From Ottowia flava (GTDB taxonomy: Bacteria; Pseudomonadota; Gammaproteobacteria; Burkholderiales; Burkholderiaceae_C): 64,000 bases of DNA. The stretch is from positions 62,001-126,000 of the forward strand of contig NZ_JBHUEJ010000015.1 of assembly GCF_042680565.1 (NCBI RefSeq). Direction: 5' to 3'. Positions 16,032-25,545 of the stretch are shown here, one piece after another; the stretch's first letter is position 1; every line of letters begins with the position of its first letter. The notes below the pieces were generated by a model, which had not been told where the DNA came from, searched no databases, and worked only from the letters and a program-made list of their open reading frames with translations. A program made the position numbers and the translations under genes.

Positions 16032-17261
16032 TCAGAAGTTCCCCACAATGAAGTCCTTGAACCGGCCGAACGCGGTTTTCACGCCGCTGGTTTTCTGGGC
16101 CACCTTGAAGCCACGCAGGCGCGCCTGCCTAGCTTCTTCCATCAAACCCATCACCGTGGCAGCGCGGGGTTGCGCCACCATATCCGACAACGCCCGGGAG
16201 TATTTCGGCACGCCGCGGCGGACGGGTTTCAGGAAGATGTCTTCACCAAGCTCGACCATGCCCGGAATCACGGCGCTGCCGCCTGTCAGGACGACACCCG
16301 ACGACAGCACCTCTTCATAGCCCGAGTCGCGGATGACCTGCTGCACCAGCGAGAAGATTTCTTCGACGCGCGGCTCGATCACACCGGCCAGCGCCTGCTT
16401 GGACAGCATGCGCGGCGTGCGGTCTCCCAGGCCGGGCACTTCGACCTGGGTGTCGGCATCGGCCAGCAATTGCTTGGCGCAACCGTGGGCGACCTTGATG
16501 TCTTCGGCGTCCATGGTCGGCGTGCGCAGCGCCATCGCGATGTCGCTGGTGACAAGGTCGCCCGCGATCGGGATCACCGCCGTGTGGCGGATGGAGCCGC
16601 CAGCAAAGATGGCCACGTCGGTCGTGCCTGCGCCGATATCGACGCAGGCGACGCCCAGGTCGCGCTCGTCGTCGGTCAGCACCGCCTGCGCGGAGGCCAG
16701 CGGGTTCAGCATGAGCTGATCTACTTCGAGGCCGCAGCGGCGGATGCACTTGATGATGTTCTCGGCAGCGCTCTGGGCCCCGGTCACGATGTGGACCTTG
16801 GCTTCCAGGCGCATGCCGCTCATGCCGACGGGTTCGCGCACGTCCTGACCGTCGATCACGAATTCCTGCGGCGCCACCAGCAGCAGGCGCTGGTCGCTGG
16901 AAATGTTGATGGCCTTGGCCGTCTCGACCACGCGCGCGACGTCGATGGGCGTGACTTCCTTGTCCTTGACAGCCACCATACCGCTGGAGTTGATGCCGCG
17001 GATGTGGCTGCCGGTGATGCCCGTATAGACCCGGCCGATCTTGCAGTCGGCCATCAGCTCGGCTTCTTTCAGCGCCTGCTGGATGCTGGCCACCGTAGCG
17101 TCGATGTTGACGACCACGCCGCGCTTGAGCCCATTGCTGGGCGCCACGCCCAGTCCGGCCAGCTTCAGATCGCCGCCAGGCAGGACTTCACCCACCACCA
17201 CCATGATCTTGGCGGTGCCGATGTCGAGTCCGACGATCAGATCCTTGTACTCTTTTGCCAT
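16032..17261 (-). CDS. ftsA: Cell division actin homologue FtsA
   Basis: A 409-residue actin-fold ATPase that tethers FtsZ to the membrane. Phosphate-1 VGLDIGTAKIMVVVGE near the N-terminus, phosphate-2 CVDIGAGTTDVAIF near 210, and GVVLTGGSAVIPGM near 320 are conserved. The C-terminus GRFKDFIVGNF fits the amphipathic membrane-targeting helix. It lies 31 bp downstream of ftsQ. Confidence 0.96.
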   Translation of the reverse strand: MAKEYKDLIVGLDIGTAKIMVVVGEVLPGGDLKLAGLGVAPSNGLKRGVVVNIDATVASIQQALKEAELMADCKIGRVYTGITGSHIRGINSSGMVAVKDKEVTPIDVARVVETAKAINISSDQRLLLVAPQEFVIDGQDVREPVGMSGMRLEAKVHIVTGAQSAAENIIKCIRRCGLEVDQLMLNPLASAQAVLTDDERDLGVACVDIGAGTTDVAIFAGGSIRHTAVIPIAGDLVTSDIAMALRTPTMDAEDIKVAHGCAKQLLADADTQVEVPGLGDRTPRMLSKQALAGVIEPRVEEIFSLVQQVIRDSGYEEVLSSGVVLTGGSAVIPGMVELGEDIFLKPVRRGVPKYSRALSDMVAQPRAATVMGLMEEARQARLRGFKVAQKTSGVKTAFGRFKDFIVGNF

Positions 17262-17292
17262 GTTCTAGTCAGTCGATCCTGTGTCCTGGCCT

Positions 17293-18108
17293 TCAGCGTC
17301 GCACCGGCGCGGCGGCGGGCGCGGGCGTACCCGGGGTCGCGTCGCCGCGCACGGTCGTCACACCGCGCATACGCAAGGCATAGCCACCCACGTGGCGCAG
17401 GTCCGCCGTCTCAACGGCATCCAGCGTGCGCTGATGGCGCGCCGCCACTTCCTTCACTGTTCCCACGAATTGGTTCAGCCGCGCAGCCAGCTCCTGGGGC
17501 GAACCCTGCCCCAGTTCGATCACGGCGCCGCGGTCCAACTCAGCCACCCAGTTGCCCCGCGCCTGCAGGGTCAGCCCGGCCAGGCGGGCACCGAGGGGCT
17601 CAAGCAGGGGACTCAACTGGCGCAGCATGCTCAACACCACCGGCGCCTGGCCTTCGGGGCCTTGCAGGCGAGGGATGCGCCCTTCCTCGGCTTCAGAATC
17701 GCCCACTTCGAAGACTTCGCCCTGCTGGTTGACGAGTTCGGTATCGCCATCACCCCAGTGCGCCACTGGCACGTGTTCCTGCAGGGTGATGTGCAACTGG
17801 TTCGGAAATTCGCGCTGGACCATGGCCCTGCGCACCCACGGGGCCGACTGGAACGCGGCCCGCGCAGCCGAGAGGTCGAGCGTGAAAAAGTTGCCGGACA
17901 GCTTGGGCGCCACTGCGGCGCGCAGGCTGGTTGCGCTGTTGTGGGTGGTATCGCCACCCACGGTGATCCTGTCAATGGCGAACGCCGGGTTGCGCAGTGC
18001 CCACCAGAGGCCGGCAGCCACGCACGCCAGCACCAGGCTCGTGACGAGCAGCGAGGTCGTCACGTTCATCAACCTGACGTCCAGCGGCATGGGCACCGAC
18101 GAAGTCAC
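17293..18108 (-). CDS. ftsQ: Divisome protein FtsQ
   Basis: A 271-residue bitopic membrane protein: short cytoplasmic N-terminus, one transmembrane helix (about 17-34, LLVTSLVLACVAAGLWWAL), then POTRA (FAIDRITVGGDTTHNSATSLR) and the beta-domain. It recruits FtsB/FtsL in the divisome. The chosen GTG (18106-18108) overlaps the ddl stop as GTGA and has a GGAGGGG ribosome binding site at the right distance. The C-terminus is Pro/Ala-rich. Confidence 0.92.
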   Translation of the reverse strand: MTSSVPMPLDVRLMNVTTSLLVTSLVLACVAAGLWWALRNPAFAIDRITVGGDTTHNSATSLRAAVAPKLSGNFFTLDLSAARAAFQSAPWVRRAMVQREFPNQLHITLQEHVPVAHWGDGDTELVNQQGEVFEVGDSEAEEGRIPRLQGPEGQAPVVLSMLRQLSPLLEPLGARLAGLTLQARGNWVAELDRGAVIELGQGSPQELAARLNQFVGTVKEVAARHQRTLDAVETADLRHVGGYALRMRGVTTVRGDATPGTPAPAAAPVRR

Positions 18109-19082
18109 GCAGCCCCCTCCTTGTTCGCGCCATAGTCCAGCGATGCATCGGCCAGCAACTGCACGCAAAGGTCCTCATAGCTCACGCCATCCGCCTTGGC
18201 CGCCATCGGCACCAGCGAGTGACCGGTCATTCCGGGTGACGTGTTGATCTCCAGCAGGTAGGGCTGGCGCGTGGCGGCATCGATCATCACATCCACGCGA
18301 CCCCAGCCGCGGCAGCCAAGCACGCGATAGGCCTTGACGACCAACGCCTGAATGGCGGCTTCCTCGCCGGCTGGCAGATTGCAAGGAACGCGGTATTCCG
18401 TGACGTCGGTGAAATATTTGTTCTGGTAGTCGTACTGGCCCTCGGGCGCGACGATGTGAATGACCGGAAGGGCGCGCGCGTCCGAGCCAGCGCCCAGCAC
18501 CGGGCACGTCACTTCGTCGCCCGCGATGAACTGTTCGCACAGCACATCGGTGTCCAGAGCGACGGCGGCCGCCACCGCGTCCTGCATCTGGCTTGCTGTC
18601 GTCACCTTGGTCACGCCAAGCGACGAGCCCTCGCGCGCCGGTTTCACGATCAGGGGCAAACCCAACTGCGCCGGAATGTCGCACACCTGCGCTGCCGTGA
18701 AATGGCCTCGCTGCAGCAGCACATGGCGCGGGGTGGGCAGCCCCTCGGCTTGCCAAACGCGCTTGGTCATGACCTTGTCGATCGACATGCTAGACGCCAT
18801 GACGCCGGCGCCTGTGTAGGGGATGCCAAGCAGTTCCAGCGCGCCCTGCACCGTACCGTCTTCACCGAAGCGGCCGTGCAGCGCGATGAAGCAGCGCGCG
18901 AAGCCCTGACGCTGCAATTCGTCCATCGGTTGCTGGGCGGGATCGAAGGCGTGTGCGTCCACACCCCGGGCGCGCAAGGCCTGGAGAACGCCCTGGCCGG
19001 ACATCAGGGAGACCTCGCGTTCAGCCGAACGCCCCCCCATCAGCACCGCCACTTTTCCGAATTGAACGCCGTCTTGCACCAT
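18105..19082 (-). CDS. ddl: D-alanine--D-alanine ligase
   Basis: A 325-residue ATP-grasp ligase making D-Ala-D-Ala for MurF. Blocks: VAVLMGGRSAEREVSLMSG, HGRFGEDGTVQGALELLGIPYTG, VKPAREGSSLGVTKV and the Mg-binding YLLEINTSPGMTGHSLVPMAA. The ATG at 19080-19082 begins just before the first strand; the open frame upstream is not family-like. There are 10 bp to murC and a 4-nt overlap with ftsQ. Confidence 0.95.
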   Translation of the reverse strand: MVQDGVQFGKVAVLMGGRSAEREVSLMSGQGVLQALRARGVDAHAFDPAQQPMDELQRQGFARCFIALHGRFGEDGTVQGALELLGIPYTGAGVMASSMSIDKVMTKRVWQAEGLPTPRHVLLQRGHFTAAQVCDIPAQLGLPLIVKPAREGSSLGVTKVTTASQMQDAVAAAVALDTDVLCEQFIAGDEVTCPVLGAGSDARALPVIHIVAPEGQYDYQNKYFTDVTEYRVPCNLPAGEEAAIQALVVKAYRVLGCRGWGRVDVMIDAATRQPYLLEINTSPGMTGHSLVPMAAKADGVSYEDLCVQLLADASLDYGANKEGAA

Positions 19083-19092
19083 GATCCCAAAG

Positions 19093-20511
19093 TTAGCGCG
19101 GATTATGCTCAGTTTTTTGTAGCAAATCAACGATTTTTGCCGGAACGGCGCCAATCGAACCCGCTCCCATGCACAACACCACGTCACCTGCCCGTGCGCG
19201 CTCGGCGATCTGCTGTGGCATGTCCGCCACGTCGTCGACAAAAACCGGCTCGACCCTGCCTGCTACGCGCAGCGCGCGGGCGAGCGAACGGCCGTCTGCG
19301 GCCACGATCGGCTCTTCGCCGGCGGCGTAAACCTCGGCCAGCACGACCTGGTCGGCGCTGCCCAGCACCTTGACGAAATCCTCGAAGCAATCGCGCGTTC
19401 GGGTGTAGCGGTGTGGCTGGAACGCCAGCACCAACCGGCGTCCGACGAACGCACCTCGCGCCGCCGCCAGCGTGGCCGCCATCTCCACCGGGTGGTGACC
19501 GTAGTCGTCGATCAGCGTGAACGTGCCGCCGTCGCCTGTCGGCAATTCGCCATAGCGCTGGAAGCGCCGGCCAACGCCCTTGAACTCGGCCAGTGCTTTC
19601 TGCACGGCGGCATCAGGGATGTTCAACTCCACGGCCACCGCAATCGCCGACAAGGCATTGAGCACGTTGTGTTCGCCCGCCAGGTTCAGCACCACCGGCA
19701 GGTCCGGCAAATGCACGCCGTTGCGGCGCTGCACGGTGAAGTGCATCTGACCGTGCTCCGCGCGCACGTCGACCGCGCGGACTTGCGCGCCTTCGCGGAA
19801 CCCGTAGGTCGTCACCGGGCAGGCGACATCACCCAGGATGTCGCGCACCGCCGGGCTTTCGATGCAGAGCACCGCCGTGCCATAGAAAGGCATGCGGCGC
19901 AGGAAATCGACGAAGGCTTTCTTGAGCTTGCCGAAGTCGTGCCCGTAGGTCTCCATGTGGTCGGCGTCGATGTTGGTCACCACCGCCATGACCGGCAGGA
20001 GGTTCAGGAAAGACGCGTCGGATTCGTCCGCCTCGACCACGATGTAGTCGCCCGAACCGAGGCGGGCATTGGCCCCCGCGCTGTTCAAGCGGCCTCCGAT
20101 CACGAAGGTGGGGTCCAGCCCCGCCTCGGCCAGCACACTGGCCACCAGGCTGGTGGTGGTGGTCTTGCCGTGCGTCCCGGCGATGGCGATGCCCTGCTTG
20201 AGGCGCATCAACTCGGCCAGCATCATGGCGCGCGGCACCACCGGGATGCGCTTGTCACGCGCGACGATCACCTCGGGGTTGTCGGGCGTCACGGCGGTGG
20301 ACGTCACCACGGCGTCCGCGCCCTCCATGTTGGCCGCCGCGTGCCCAATGTGGGTGCGGATGCCCAAGCCCTGCAGGCGGCGCAGCGTGGCGCTGTCGGA
20401 CAGGTCCGAGCCGGAGATCGTGTAGCCCAGGTTGTGCAGGACTTCGGCAATGCCGCTCATGCCCGAGCCGCCGATGCCGACGAAGTGAATATGCTGGATG
20501 GCGTGTTTCAT
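19093..20511 (-). CDS. murC: UDP-N-acetylmuramate--L-alanine ligase MurC
   Basis: A 472-residue Mur ligase adding L-Ala to UDP-MurNAc. The N-terminal IHFVGIGGSGMSGIAEVL binds the nucleotide sugar; the P-loop GTHGKTTTTS is at about 111-120; the C-terminal domain contains LAFQPHRYTRTRD. The ATG at 20509-20511 overlaps the murG stop (ATGA). Its last residues (LLQKTEHNPR) are encoded by a partial repeat tail (TTTTTTGTAGCAAATC) that recurs at the murG 3' end. Confidence 0.96.
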   Translation of the reverse strand: MKHAIQHIHFVGIGGSGMSGIAEVLHNLGYTISGSDLSDSATLRRLQGLGIRTHIGHAAANMEGADAVVTSTAVTPDNPEVIVARDKRIPVVPRAMMLAELMRLKQGIAIAGTHGKTTTTSLVASVLAEAGLDPTFVIGGRLNSAGANARLGSGDYIVVEADESDASFLNLLPVMAVVTNIDADHMETYGHDFGKLKKAFVDFLRRMPFYGTAVLCIESPAVRDILGDVACPVTTYGFREGAQVRAVDVRAEHGQMHFTVQRRNGVHLPDLPVVLNLAGEHNVLNALSAIAVAVELNIPDAAVQKALAEFKGVGRRFQRYGELPTGDGGTFTLIDDYGHHPVEMAATLAAARGAFVGRRLVLAFQPHRYTRTRDCFEDFVKVLGSADQVVLAEVYAAGEEPIVAADGRSLARALRVAGRVEPVFVDDVADMPQQIAERARAGDVVLCMGAGSIGAVPAKIVDLLQKTEHNPR

Positions 20512-21581
20512 GCGGCCAACTCCTCGCACGCCGCCACGATGGCCTGTGTGGCTTCTGTTTTTTGCAACGTTTTGGCCTTCAGCCCTACTTGGATCAGCGC
20601 TGAGCGCTCTGTTTTTTGTAGCAAATCTGCCAAACCTTCGGCCGTCAGCTCGCGTTGCTGAATCAGCCAGCCGGCGCCCTGGTCGACCAGGAAACGGGCG
20701 TTGGTCGTCTGGTGGTCGTCCACCGCATGCGGAAACGGCACGAACAGCGCAGCAACGCCGATGGCCGCAATCTCCGTGACCGTGGTGGCGCCCGATCGGC
20801 AAATCACCAGATCGGCCTCCGCGTAGGCACGGGCCATATCGTCGATGAACGGCACCAGTTCGGCCTGAACCCCGGCGGCCTCGTAGTTGGCGCGCAGCGC
20901 ATCGATCTGCTTGGCGCCGCTCTGGTGCACGACGTGCGGGCGGCTGGTTTCCGGCAGCAGCGCCAGAGCGCGCGGCACCACCTCGTTGAGCGCTTGCGCG
21001 CCGAGACTGCCGCCGACCACCAGCACGCGCAGCGGGCCGGTGCGCCCGGCAAAGCGCTCCTGGGGCCCCGGGTATTGCGTGAACGCCGCACGCAGCGGGT
21101 TGCCGACCCATTGCACTTTTCGCGCCTTGGGCAGCACGCCCGGGAACGCCGTGAAGACCTGATCGGCGACCCCCGCCAACACCTTGTTGGCCATGCCCGC
21201 GATCGAATTCTGCTCGTGCAGCACCAGGGGCTTGCCCGCCGCCACGCCCATCATGCCGCCCGGGAAGGTGATGTACCCGCCCAGCCCCACCAGGACGTCC
21301 GGCTTGACGCGGCGCACCACCTGCAGCGCCTGACCAAAGGCCTTGAGCAGGCGCAGCGGCAGCAGGAACAAGGTCTTGAGGCTCTTACCACGGACGCCGC
21401 CGAATTCGATCGGCTCGAAGGCAAAGCCACGCGGCGGCACCAGTTGCTGCTCCATGCTGGCTGGCGCGCCCAGCCAGTGCACGCGCCAGCCGCGCTCGCG
21501 CAGGCTTTCGGCCACCGCAAGCCCGGGGAAGATGTGACCACCCGTTCCGCCAGCCATCACCAGAGCGCACTTCTGCGTCAT
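20508..21581 (-). CDS. murG: UDP-GlcNAc:lipid I transferase MurG
   Basis: A 357-residue GT28 glycosyltransferase that converts lipid I to lipid II on the inner face of the membrane. The N-terminal MAGGTGGHIFPGLAVAE is the donor/acceptor loop; VGLGGYITFPGGMMG, LVLHEQNSIAG and ICRSGATTVTEIAA are conserved. About residues 318-341 are encoded by a dispersed repeat copy and are richer in Lys/Gln than usual. It overlaps ftsW and murC by 4 nt each. Confidence 0.95.
   Translation of the reverse strand: MTQKCALVMAGGTGGHIFPGLAVAESLRERGWRVHWLGAPASMEQQLVPPRGFAFEPIEFGGVRGKSLKTLFLLPLRLLKAFGQALQVVRRVKPDVLVGLGGYITFPGGMMGVAAGKPLVLHEQNSIAGMANKVLAGVADQVFTAFPGVLPKARKVQWVGNPLRAAFTQYPGPQERFAGRTGPLRVLVVGGSLGAQALNEVVPRALALLPETSRPHVVHQSGAKQIDALRANYEAAGVQAELVPFIDDMARAYAEADLVICRSGATTVTEIAAIGVAALFVPFPHAVDDHQTTNARFLVDQGAGWLIQQRELTAEGLADLLQKTERSALIQVGLKAKTLQKTEATQAIVAACEELAA
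20560..20636 (-). repeat. Long-variant dispersed repeat inside the murG 3' end
   Basis: On the - strand it reads GCTACAAAAAACAGAGCGCT, GATCCAAGTAGGGCTGAAG and GGCCAAAA, the longer version of the element. It is fully within the MurG C-terminal coding sequence. Confidence 0.72.
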
Positions 21582-22843
21582 GCGCGGCCCCCTCGCATCA
21601 ACTGGCGGTTTTCCATGTCAATGCGCAGCACGATGGCGATCGCCACCATGTTGGCCATGATGGCGGAGCCGCCGTAGCTCATGAAGGGCAGCGTCAGACC
21701 CTTGGTGGGCAGAGCACCCAGGTTCACACCGATGTTGATGAAGGCCTGAAAACCCAGCCATAGACCAATGCCCTGCGCCACCAGCCCGGAGAACACGCGG
21801 TCCAGGGCGATCGACTGACGGCCGATGTACATGATGCGGCGGGTGAGCCACAGAAACAGGAAGATCACGCACACCAGCCCGATCAGGCCGAACTCCTCGC
21901 CGATCACCGCCAGCAGGAAGTCGGTGTGCGCCTCTGGCAACCAATGCAGCTTCTCGATGCTGCCGCCCAGGCCCACGCCGAACACTTCACCACGCCCGAT
22001 GGCGATCAAGGCGTGCGACAGCTGATAACCCTTGCCAAGCGCGTGCTCCTCGCTCCACGGATCGAGATAGGCAAAGATGCGCTCGCGCCGCCACGGCGAG
22101 GCCCAGATCATGGCGGCGAACGCCACCACCAGCACGGCGGCGATCAGGAAGAACATGCGCGCATTGACGCCGCCCAGGAAAAGAATGCCCATGGCGATCA
22201 CCGCGATCACCATGAAGGCGCCCATGTCCGGCTGCGCCAGCAGCAGCAACCCCACGACAGCCACGGCGATGCCCATGGGCAGCACGGCCCGGAAGAAGCG
22301 TTCCTTCACGTCCATCTTGCGGACCATGTAGTCAGCCGCATACATCAGCACGGCGATCTTGGCCAACTCTGACGGCTGGAAATTCATGGGGCCGAGCGAA
22401 ACCCAGCGCCGTGCACCGTTGACCACGGTGCCCACGTGCGGGATCAGCACGGCAATCAGCAGGGCCAACGACACGACGAAAAGCCAGGGCGCCGACTTTT
22501 CCCACCAATCCATGCGGATCTGGAAGGCCACCAGCGCCGCCATCAAGGACAGGAAGATCCACATCGCATGCCGCAGTGCAAAGTGGCCGGGCGCGTAACG
22601 CGCGAAGCGCGGGTTGTCCGGCAGCGCGATGCTGGCCGAATACACCATGATCAGGCCCCAGGCCAGCAAGGCAACGCAGACCCAGATCAAGGACTGGTCA
22701 AAGCCCAGCACGCGCGACGGCGTGCTTGCGGTGCGTGCGTACTCCATGCCGCCGATGCGCACCGGCAGCTCGTCGGCGCGCGCGCGCTGGCGGCGCTTCT
22801 TGGCGCGGGGCTGCTGGCCCATCGCGTCACTTGCTGCGCTCAT
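21578..22843 (-). CDS. ftsW: Septal SEDS glycosyltransferase FtsW
   Basis: A 421-residue SEDS membrane protein polymerising lipid II at the septum with FtsI. A basic cytoplasmic tail (AKKRRQRARADE) precedes the first helix. Family blocks: NGARRWVSLG, PDMGAFMV, and PTKGLTLPFMSYGGSAIMANM at the C-terminus. Position between murD and murG, with 4-nt overlaps on both sides, identifies it as FtsW rather than RodA. Confidence 0.95.
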   Translation of the reverse strand: MSAASDAMGQQPRAKKRRQRARADELPVRIGGMEYARTASTPSRVLGFDQSLIWVCVALLAWGLIMVYSASIALPDNPRFARYAPGHFALRHAMWIFLSLMAALVAFQIRMDWWEKSAPWLFVVSLALLIAVLIPHVGTVVNGARRWVSLGPMNFQPSELAKIAVLMYAADYMVRKMDVKERFFRAVLPMGIAVAVVGLLLLAQPDMGAFMVIAVIAMGILFLGGVNARMFFLIAAVLVVAFAAMIWASPWRRERIFAYLDPWSEEHALGKGYQLSHALIAIGRGEVFGVGLGGSIEKLHWLPEAHTDFLLAVIGEEFGLIGLVCVIFLFLWLTRRIMYIGRQSIALDRVFSGLVAQGIGLWLGFQAFINIGVNLGALPTKGLTLPFMSYGGSAIMANMVAIAIVLRIDMENRQLMRGGRA

Positions 22844-24363
22844 GCCAGCACCTCCAACTCGACACCCTCGGCCAGCGCCAGATCGCGCACCGCAGCGCAG
22901 AACGCCTCGGCGCGCTCACCATAGTTCCGGTACATGTCCAGGCTGGCGCAAGCCGGCGACAGCAGCACGGCATCGCCCGGTTGCGCGTGCTCGCGCGCCG
23001 CCGCCACCGCACCGACCATGTCGTGCGCCTCGAGCAGCGTCGCGCCGGTGGCGGCCAGCGCGGCGCGGACCTGCGGTGCATCCCGACCGATCAGCACAGC
23101 GGCGCGAGCGTACCGCGCGACGGGGTCCGCGAGCGGCGAAAAATCCTGCCCTTTGCCATCGCCACCCAGGATGACCACCAGCTTGCGCTCGGCGCCCAGG
23201 CCGTGCAGCGCCGCCACCGTGGCGCCCACGTTCGTGCCCTTGCTGTCGTCAAAGTATTCGACTTCCCCCAGACGCCCGATCGACTCGACGCGATGCGGCT
23301 CGCCACGGTATTCGCGCAAGCCATACAGCATCGGCGCGAGCGGACAACCTGCGCTCGTCGCGAGGGCGAGCGCGGCCAGTGCGTTGACAGCGTTGTGCCT
23401 GCCACGAATTCGCAAGGCGTCGGCGGGCATCAGGCGCTGGAAGTGCAGCTCCTCCTCGGTGTCCTTACGGCGGCGCTGCGTTTCGTCGGCTTCAAGCGCG
23501 CGAACCAGCCATGCCATGCCCGCGACCACTTCCAGCCCGAAGTCGCCGGGCGCAGCCGGCATGTCGCCGCCGAAGGTGACGACTTGGCGCGGCGTCGGCT
23601 TGGGGCCTTTGACACCCTTTGCCGGCACGACCGGTTGCATCGCCATGACGAGCGGATCGTCGCGGTTGAGCACCATGACAGCGCGGCTGCCGAAGATGCG
23701 CGCCTTGGCCGCCGCGTAGGCAGCCAGATCGCCGTGCCAGTCCAGATGGTCCTGGGTGACGTTAAGGACGGCCGCCGCCGTGGGCTCGAAACCCTCGACT
23801 TCGTCGAGCTGGAAGCTCGAGAGTTCCAGCACCCACACCTCCGGCAAATCGTCTGCATCGAGCCGAGCCTGCAGCGTGTCGAGCAACGTCGGCCCAATGT
23901 TGCCGGCGACGACCACCGATTTGCCCGCGCGCTCCACCAGCTGACCAGCGAGCGCGGTCACCGTGGTCTTGCCGTTCGTACCCGTGACGGCCAACACGGC
24001 CGGCGCGTAACCGCGCTCCTCGCGCAGCGCGTCTAGCGCCTGGGCAAACAGGCCGAGTTCGCCATGCACCGGCAGACCGCGCAAGCGCGCTTCGGCCACG
24101 ACGTCTGCAATGGCCTTCGGCGCGAGACCGGGGCTGCGGTAGACCGCGCGCAGGCTGGCTTCGTCCACGAGACCGGCCGCGAGGGGGCCGGCAACGAAGC
24201 GCGCCTCGGGCACCGAGTCTCTCAAGGCATGCAGTTGAGGTGGCTCCTCACGCGTGTCGGCCACCGTCACCGTGGCGCCGTGGCGCGCGCACCAGCGCGC
24301 GATGGCCAAGCCTGACAGCCCCAAGCCCAGCACCAACACGTGACGATCGTTCATGGTCTGCAC
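22840..24363 (-). CDS. murD: UDP-MurNAc-L-Ala--D-glutamate ligase MurD
   Basis: A 507-residue Mur ligase. The N-terminal VLVLGLGLSGLAIARW is the UDP-binding Rossmann fold; the P-loop GTNGKTTVTA is at about 130; YRSPGLAP and YFDDSKGTNVGAT are conserved. It is longer than E. coli MurD (438) because of an insertion around 245-315 including an Arg/Lys/Glu-rich loop. Start: GTG at 24363 has GAGG at good spacing; the ATG three codons later is the alternative. Three bases separate it from mraY. Confidence 0.93.
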   Translation of the reverse strand: MQTMNDRHVLVLGLGLSGLAIARWCARHGATVTVADTREEPPQLHALRDSVPEARFVAGPLAAGLVDEASLRAVYRSPGLAPKAIADVVAEARLRGLPVHGELGLFAQALDALREERGYAPAVLAVTGTNGKTTVTALAGQLVERAGKSVVVAGNIGPTLLDTLQARLDADDLPEVWVLELSSFQLDEVEGFEPTAAAVLNVTQDHLDWHGDLAAYAAAKARIFGSRAVMVLNRDDPLVMAMQPVVPAKGVKGPKPTPRQVVTFGGDMPAAPGDFGLEVVAGMAWLVRALEADETQRRRKDTEEELHFQRLMPADALRIRGRHNAVNALAALALATSAGCPLAPMLYGLREYRGEPHRVESIGRLGEVEYFDDSKGTNVGATVAALHGLGAERKLVVILGGDGKGQDFSPLADPVARYARAAVLIGRDAPQVRAALAATGATLLEAHDMVGAVAAAREHAQPGDAVLLSPACASLDMYRNYGERAEAFCAAVRDLALAEGVELEVLA

Positions 24364-24366
24364 GGT

Positions 24367-25545
24367 CTACCTCAGCTTCAGGGAAGACAGGCCGATCAGG
24401 CACAGCAGCATGGTGATGATCCAGAAACGGACCACGACCTGGGTTTCAGCCCAGCCGCTTTTCTCGAAGTGGTGGTGCAGTGGCGCCATCTTGAGCAGGC
24501 GGCGCCCTTCGCCATAGCGGCGCTTGGTGTACTTGAACCATGTGACCTGCAGCATCACCGACAGCGCTTCGACCACGAAGATGCCGCCCATGATGGCCAG
24601 CACGATCTCCTGCCGTGCGATCACCGCGATTGTGCCCAGCGCGCCACCCAGCGCCAGCGCACCGACGTCGCCCATGAAGACCTGCGCCGGATGGGCGTTG
24701 AACCACAGGAAGGCCAGGCCCGCGCCCGCCATGGCCGCGCAGAAGATCAGCAGTTCGGCCGTACCGGGAATGTGGGGGAACAGCAGATAGCGCGCGTACG
24801 CCGAACTGCCCGTGACGTAGGCGAACACGCCCAGTGCCGACCCCACCATGATCACCGGCATGATGGCCAGGCCGTCGAGACCGTCGGTCAGGTTGACCGC
24901 GTTGCTGGCGCCCACGATGACCAGGTAGCTCAGGATCACGAAACCGATCACACCTAGCGGATAGCTCACCTCCTTGAAGAAGGGCACCGTCAGGCCAGCG
25001 GCTGCGGGCAGGTCGATCGTGAAGCCGGACGACACCCAGTTCACAAACAGCTCCCACACCTTGGCGTTGGAGCCTTCCGAAATGCTGAACACGAGGTAGA
25101 ACGCCGCAGCCAGACCAATCAGCGACTGCCAGAAGTATTTCTCGCGCGAGCGCATGCCTTCCGGATCCTTGTTGACCACTTTGCGCCAGTCGTCCACCCA
25201 GCCAATGGCGCCAAAACCAAAAGTGACGATCAGCACGATCCAGACGAAACGGTTGGACCAGTCGAACCACAGCAAGGTGGAAATGGCGATCGACAACAGG
25301 ATGAGCACGCCGCCCATCGTGGGCGTGCCGCTCTTAGACAGGTGCGTTTCCATGGCGTAGCCGCGCACCGGCTGACCGATCTTCAATTCGGTCAGCTTGC
25401 GGATCACCCACGGGCCCGCCACGATGCCGATCACCAGCGCCGTCATCGCCGCCATCACGGCGCGAAAGGTGATGTACTGGAAGACGCGGAAGAAGCCGAA
25501 TTCGGGCGTCAGCGTCTGCAGCCAGGCAGCCAGACTAAGCAGCAT
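24367..25545 (-). CDS. mraY: Phospho-MurNAc-pentapeptide translocase MraY
   Basis: A 392-residue polytopic enzyme that makes lipid I from UDP-MurNAc-pentapeptide and undecaprenyl phosphate. Conserved cytoplasmic loops: KSGTPTMGGVLIL, NLTDGLDGLAIMP, and FKYTKRRYGEGRRLLKMAPLHHHFEKSGWAE with the HHH motif. It overlaps the 3' end of murF by 11 nt, the longest overlap in the cluster. Confidence 0.97.
   Translation of the reverse strand: MLLSLAAWLQTLTPEFGFFRVFQYITFRAVMAAMTALVIGIVAGPWVIRKLTELKIGQPVRGYAMETHLSKSGTPTMGGVLILLSIAISTLLWFDWSNRFVWIVLIVTFGFGAIGWVDDWRKVVNKDPEGMRSREKYFWQSLIGLAAAFYLVFSISEGSNAKVWELFVNWVSSGFTIDLPAAAGLTVPFFKEVSYPLGVIGFVILSYLVIVGASNAVNLTDGLDGLAIMPVIMVGSALGVFAYVTGSSAYARYLLFPHIPGTAELLIFCAAMAGAGLAFLWFNAHPAQVFMGDVGALALGGALGTIAVIARQEIVLAIMGGIFVVEALSVMLQVTWFKYTKRRYGEGRRLLKMAPLHHHFEKSGWAETQVVVRFWIITMLLCLIGLSSLKLR

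Noticed and set aside
14586..17732. A 1048-codon open frame on + across the ftsZ-ftsA region
   Set aside because: It is antisense to ftsZ and ftsA, whose frames are certain. In GC-rich DNA the complementary frame of a strong gene often lacks stops; its His/Arg/Gln-rich composition is typical of such shadows.
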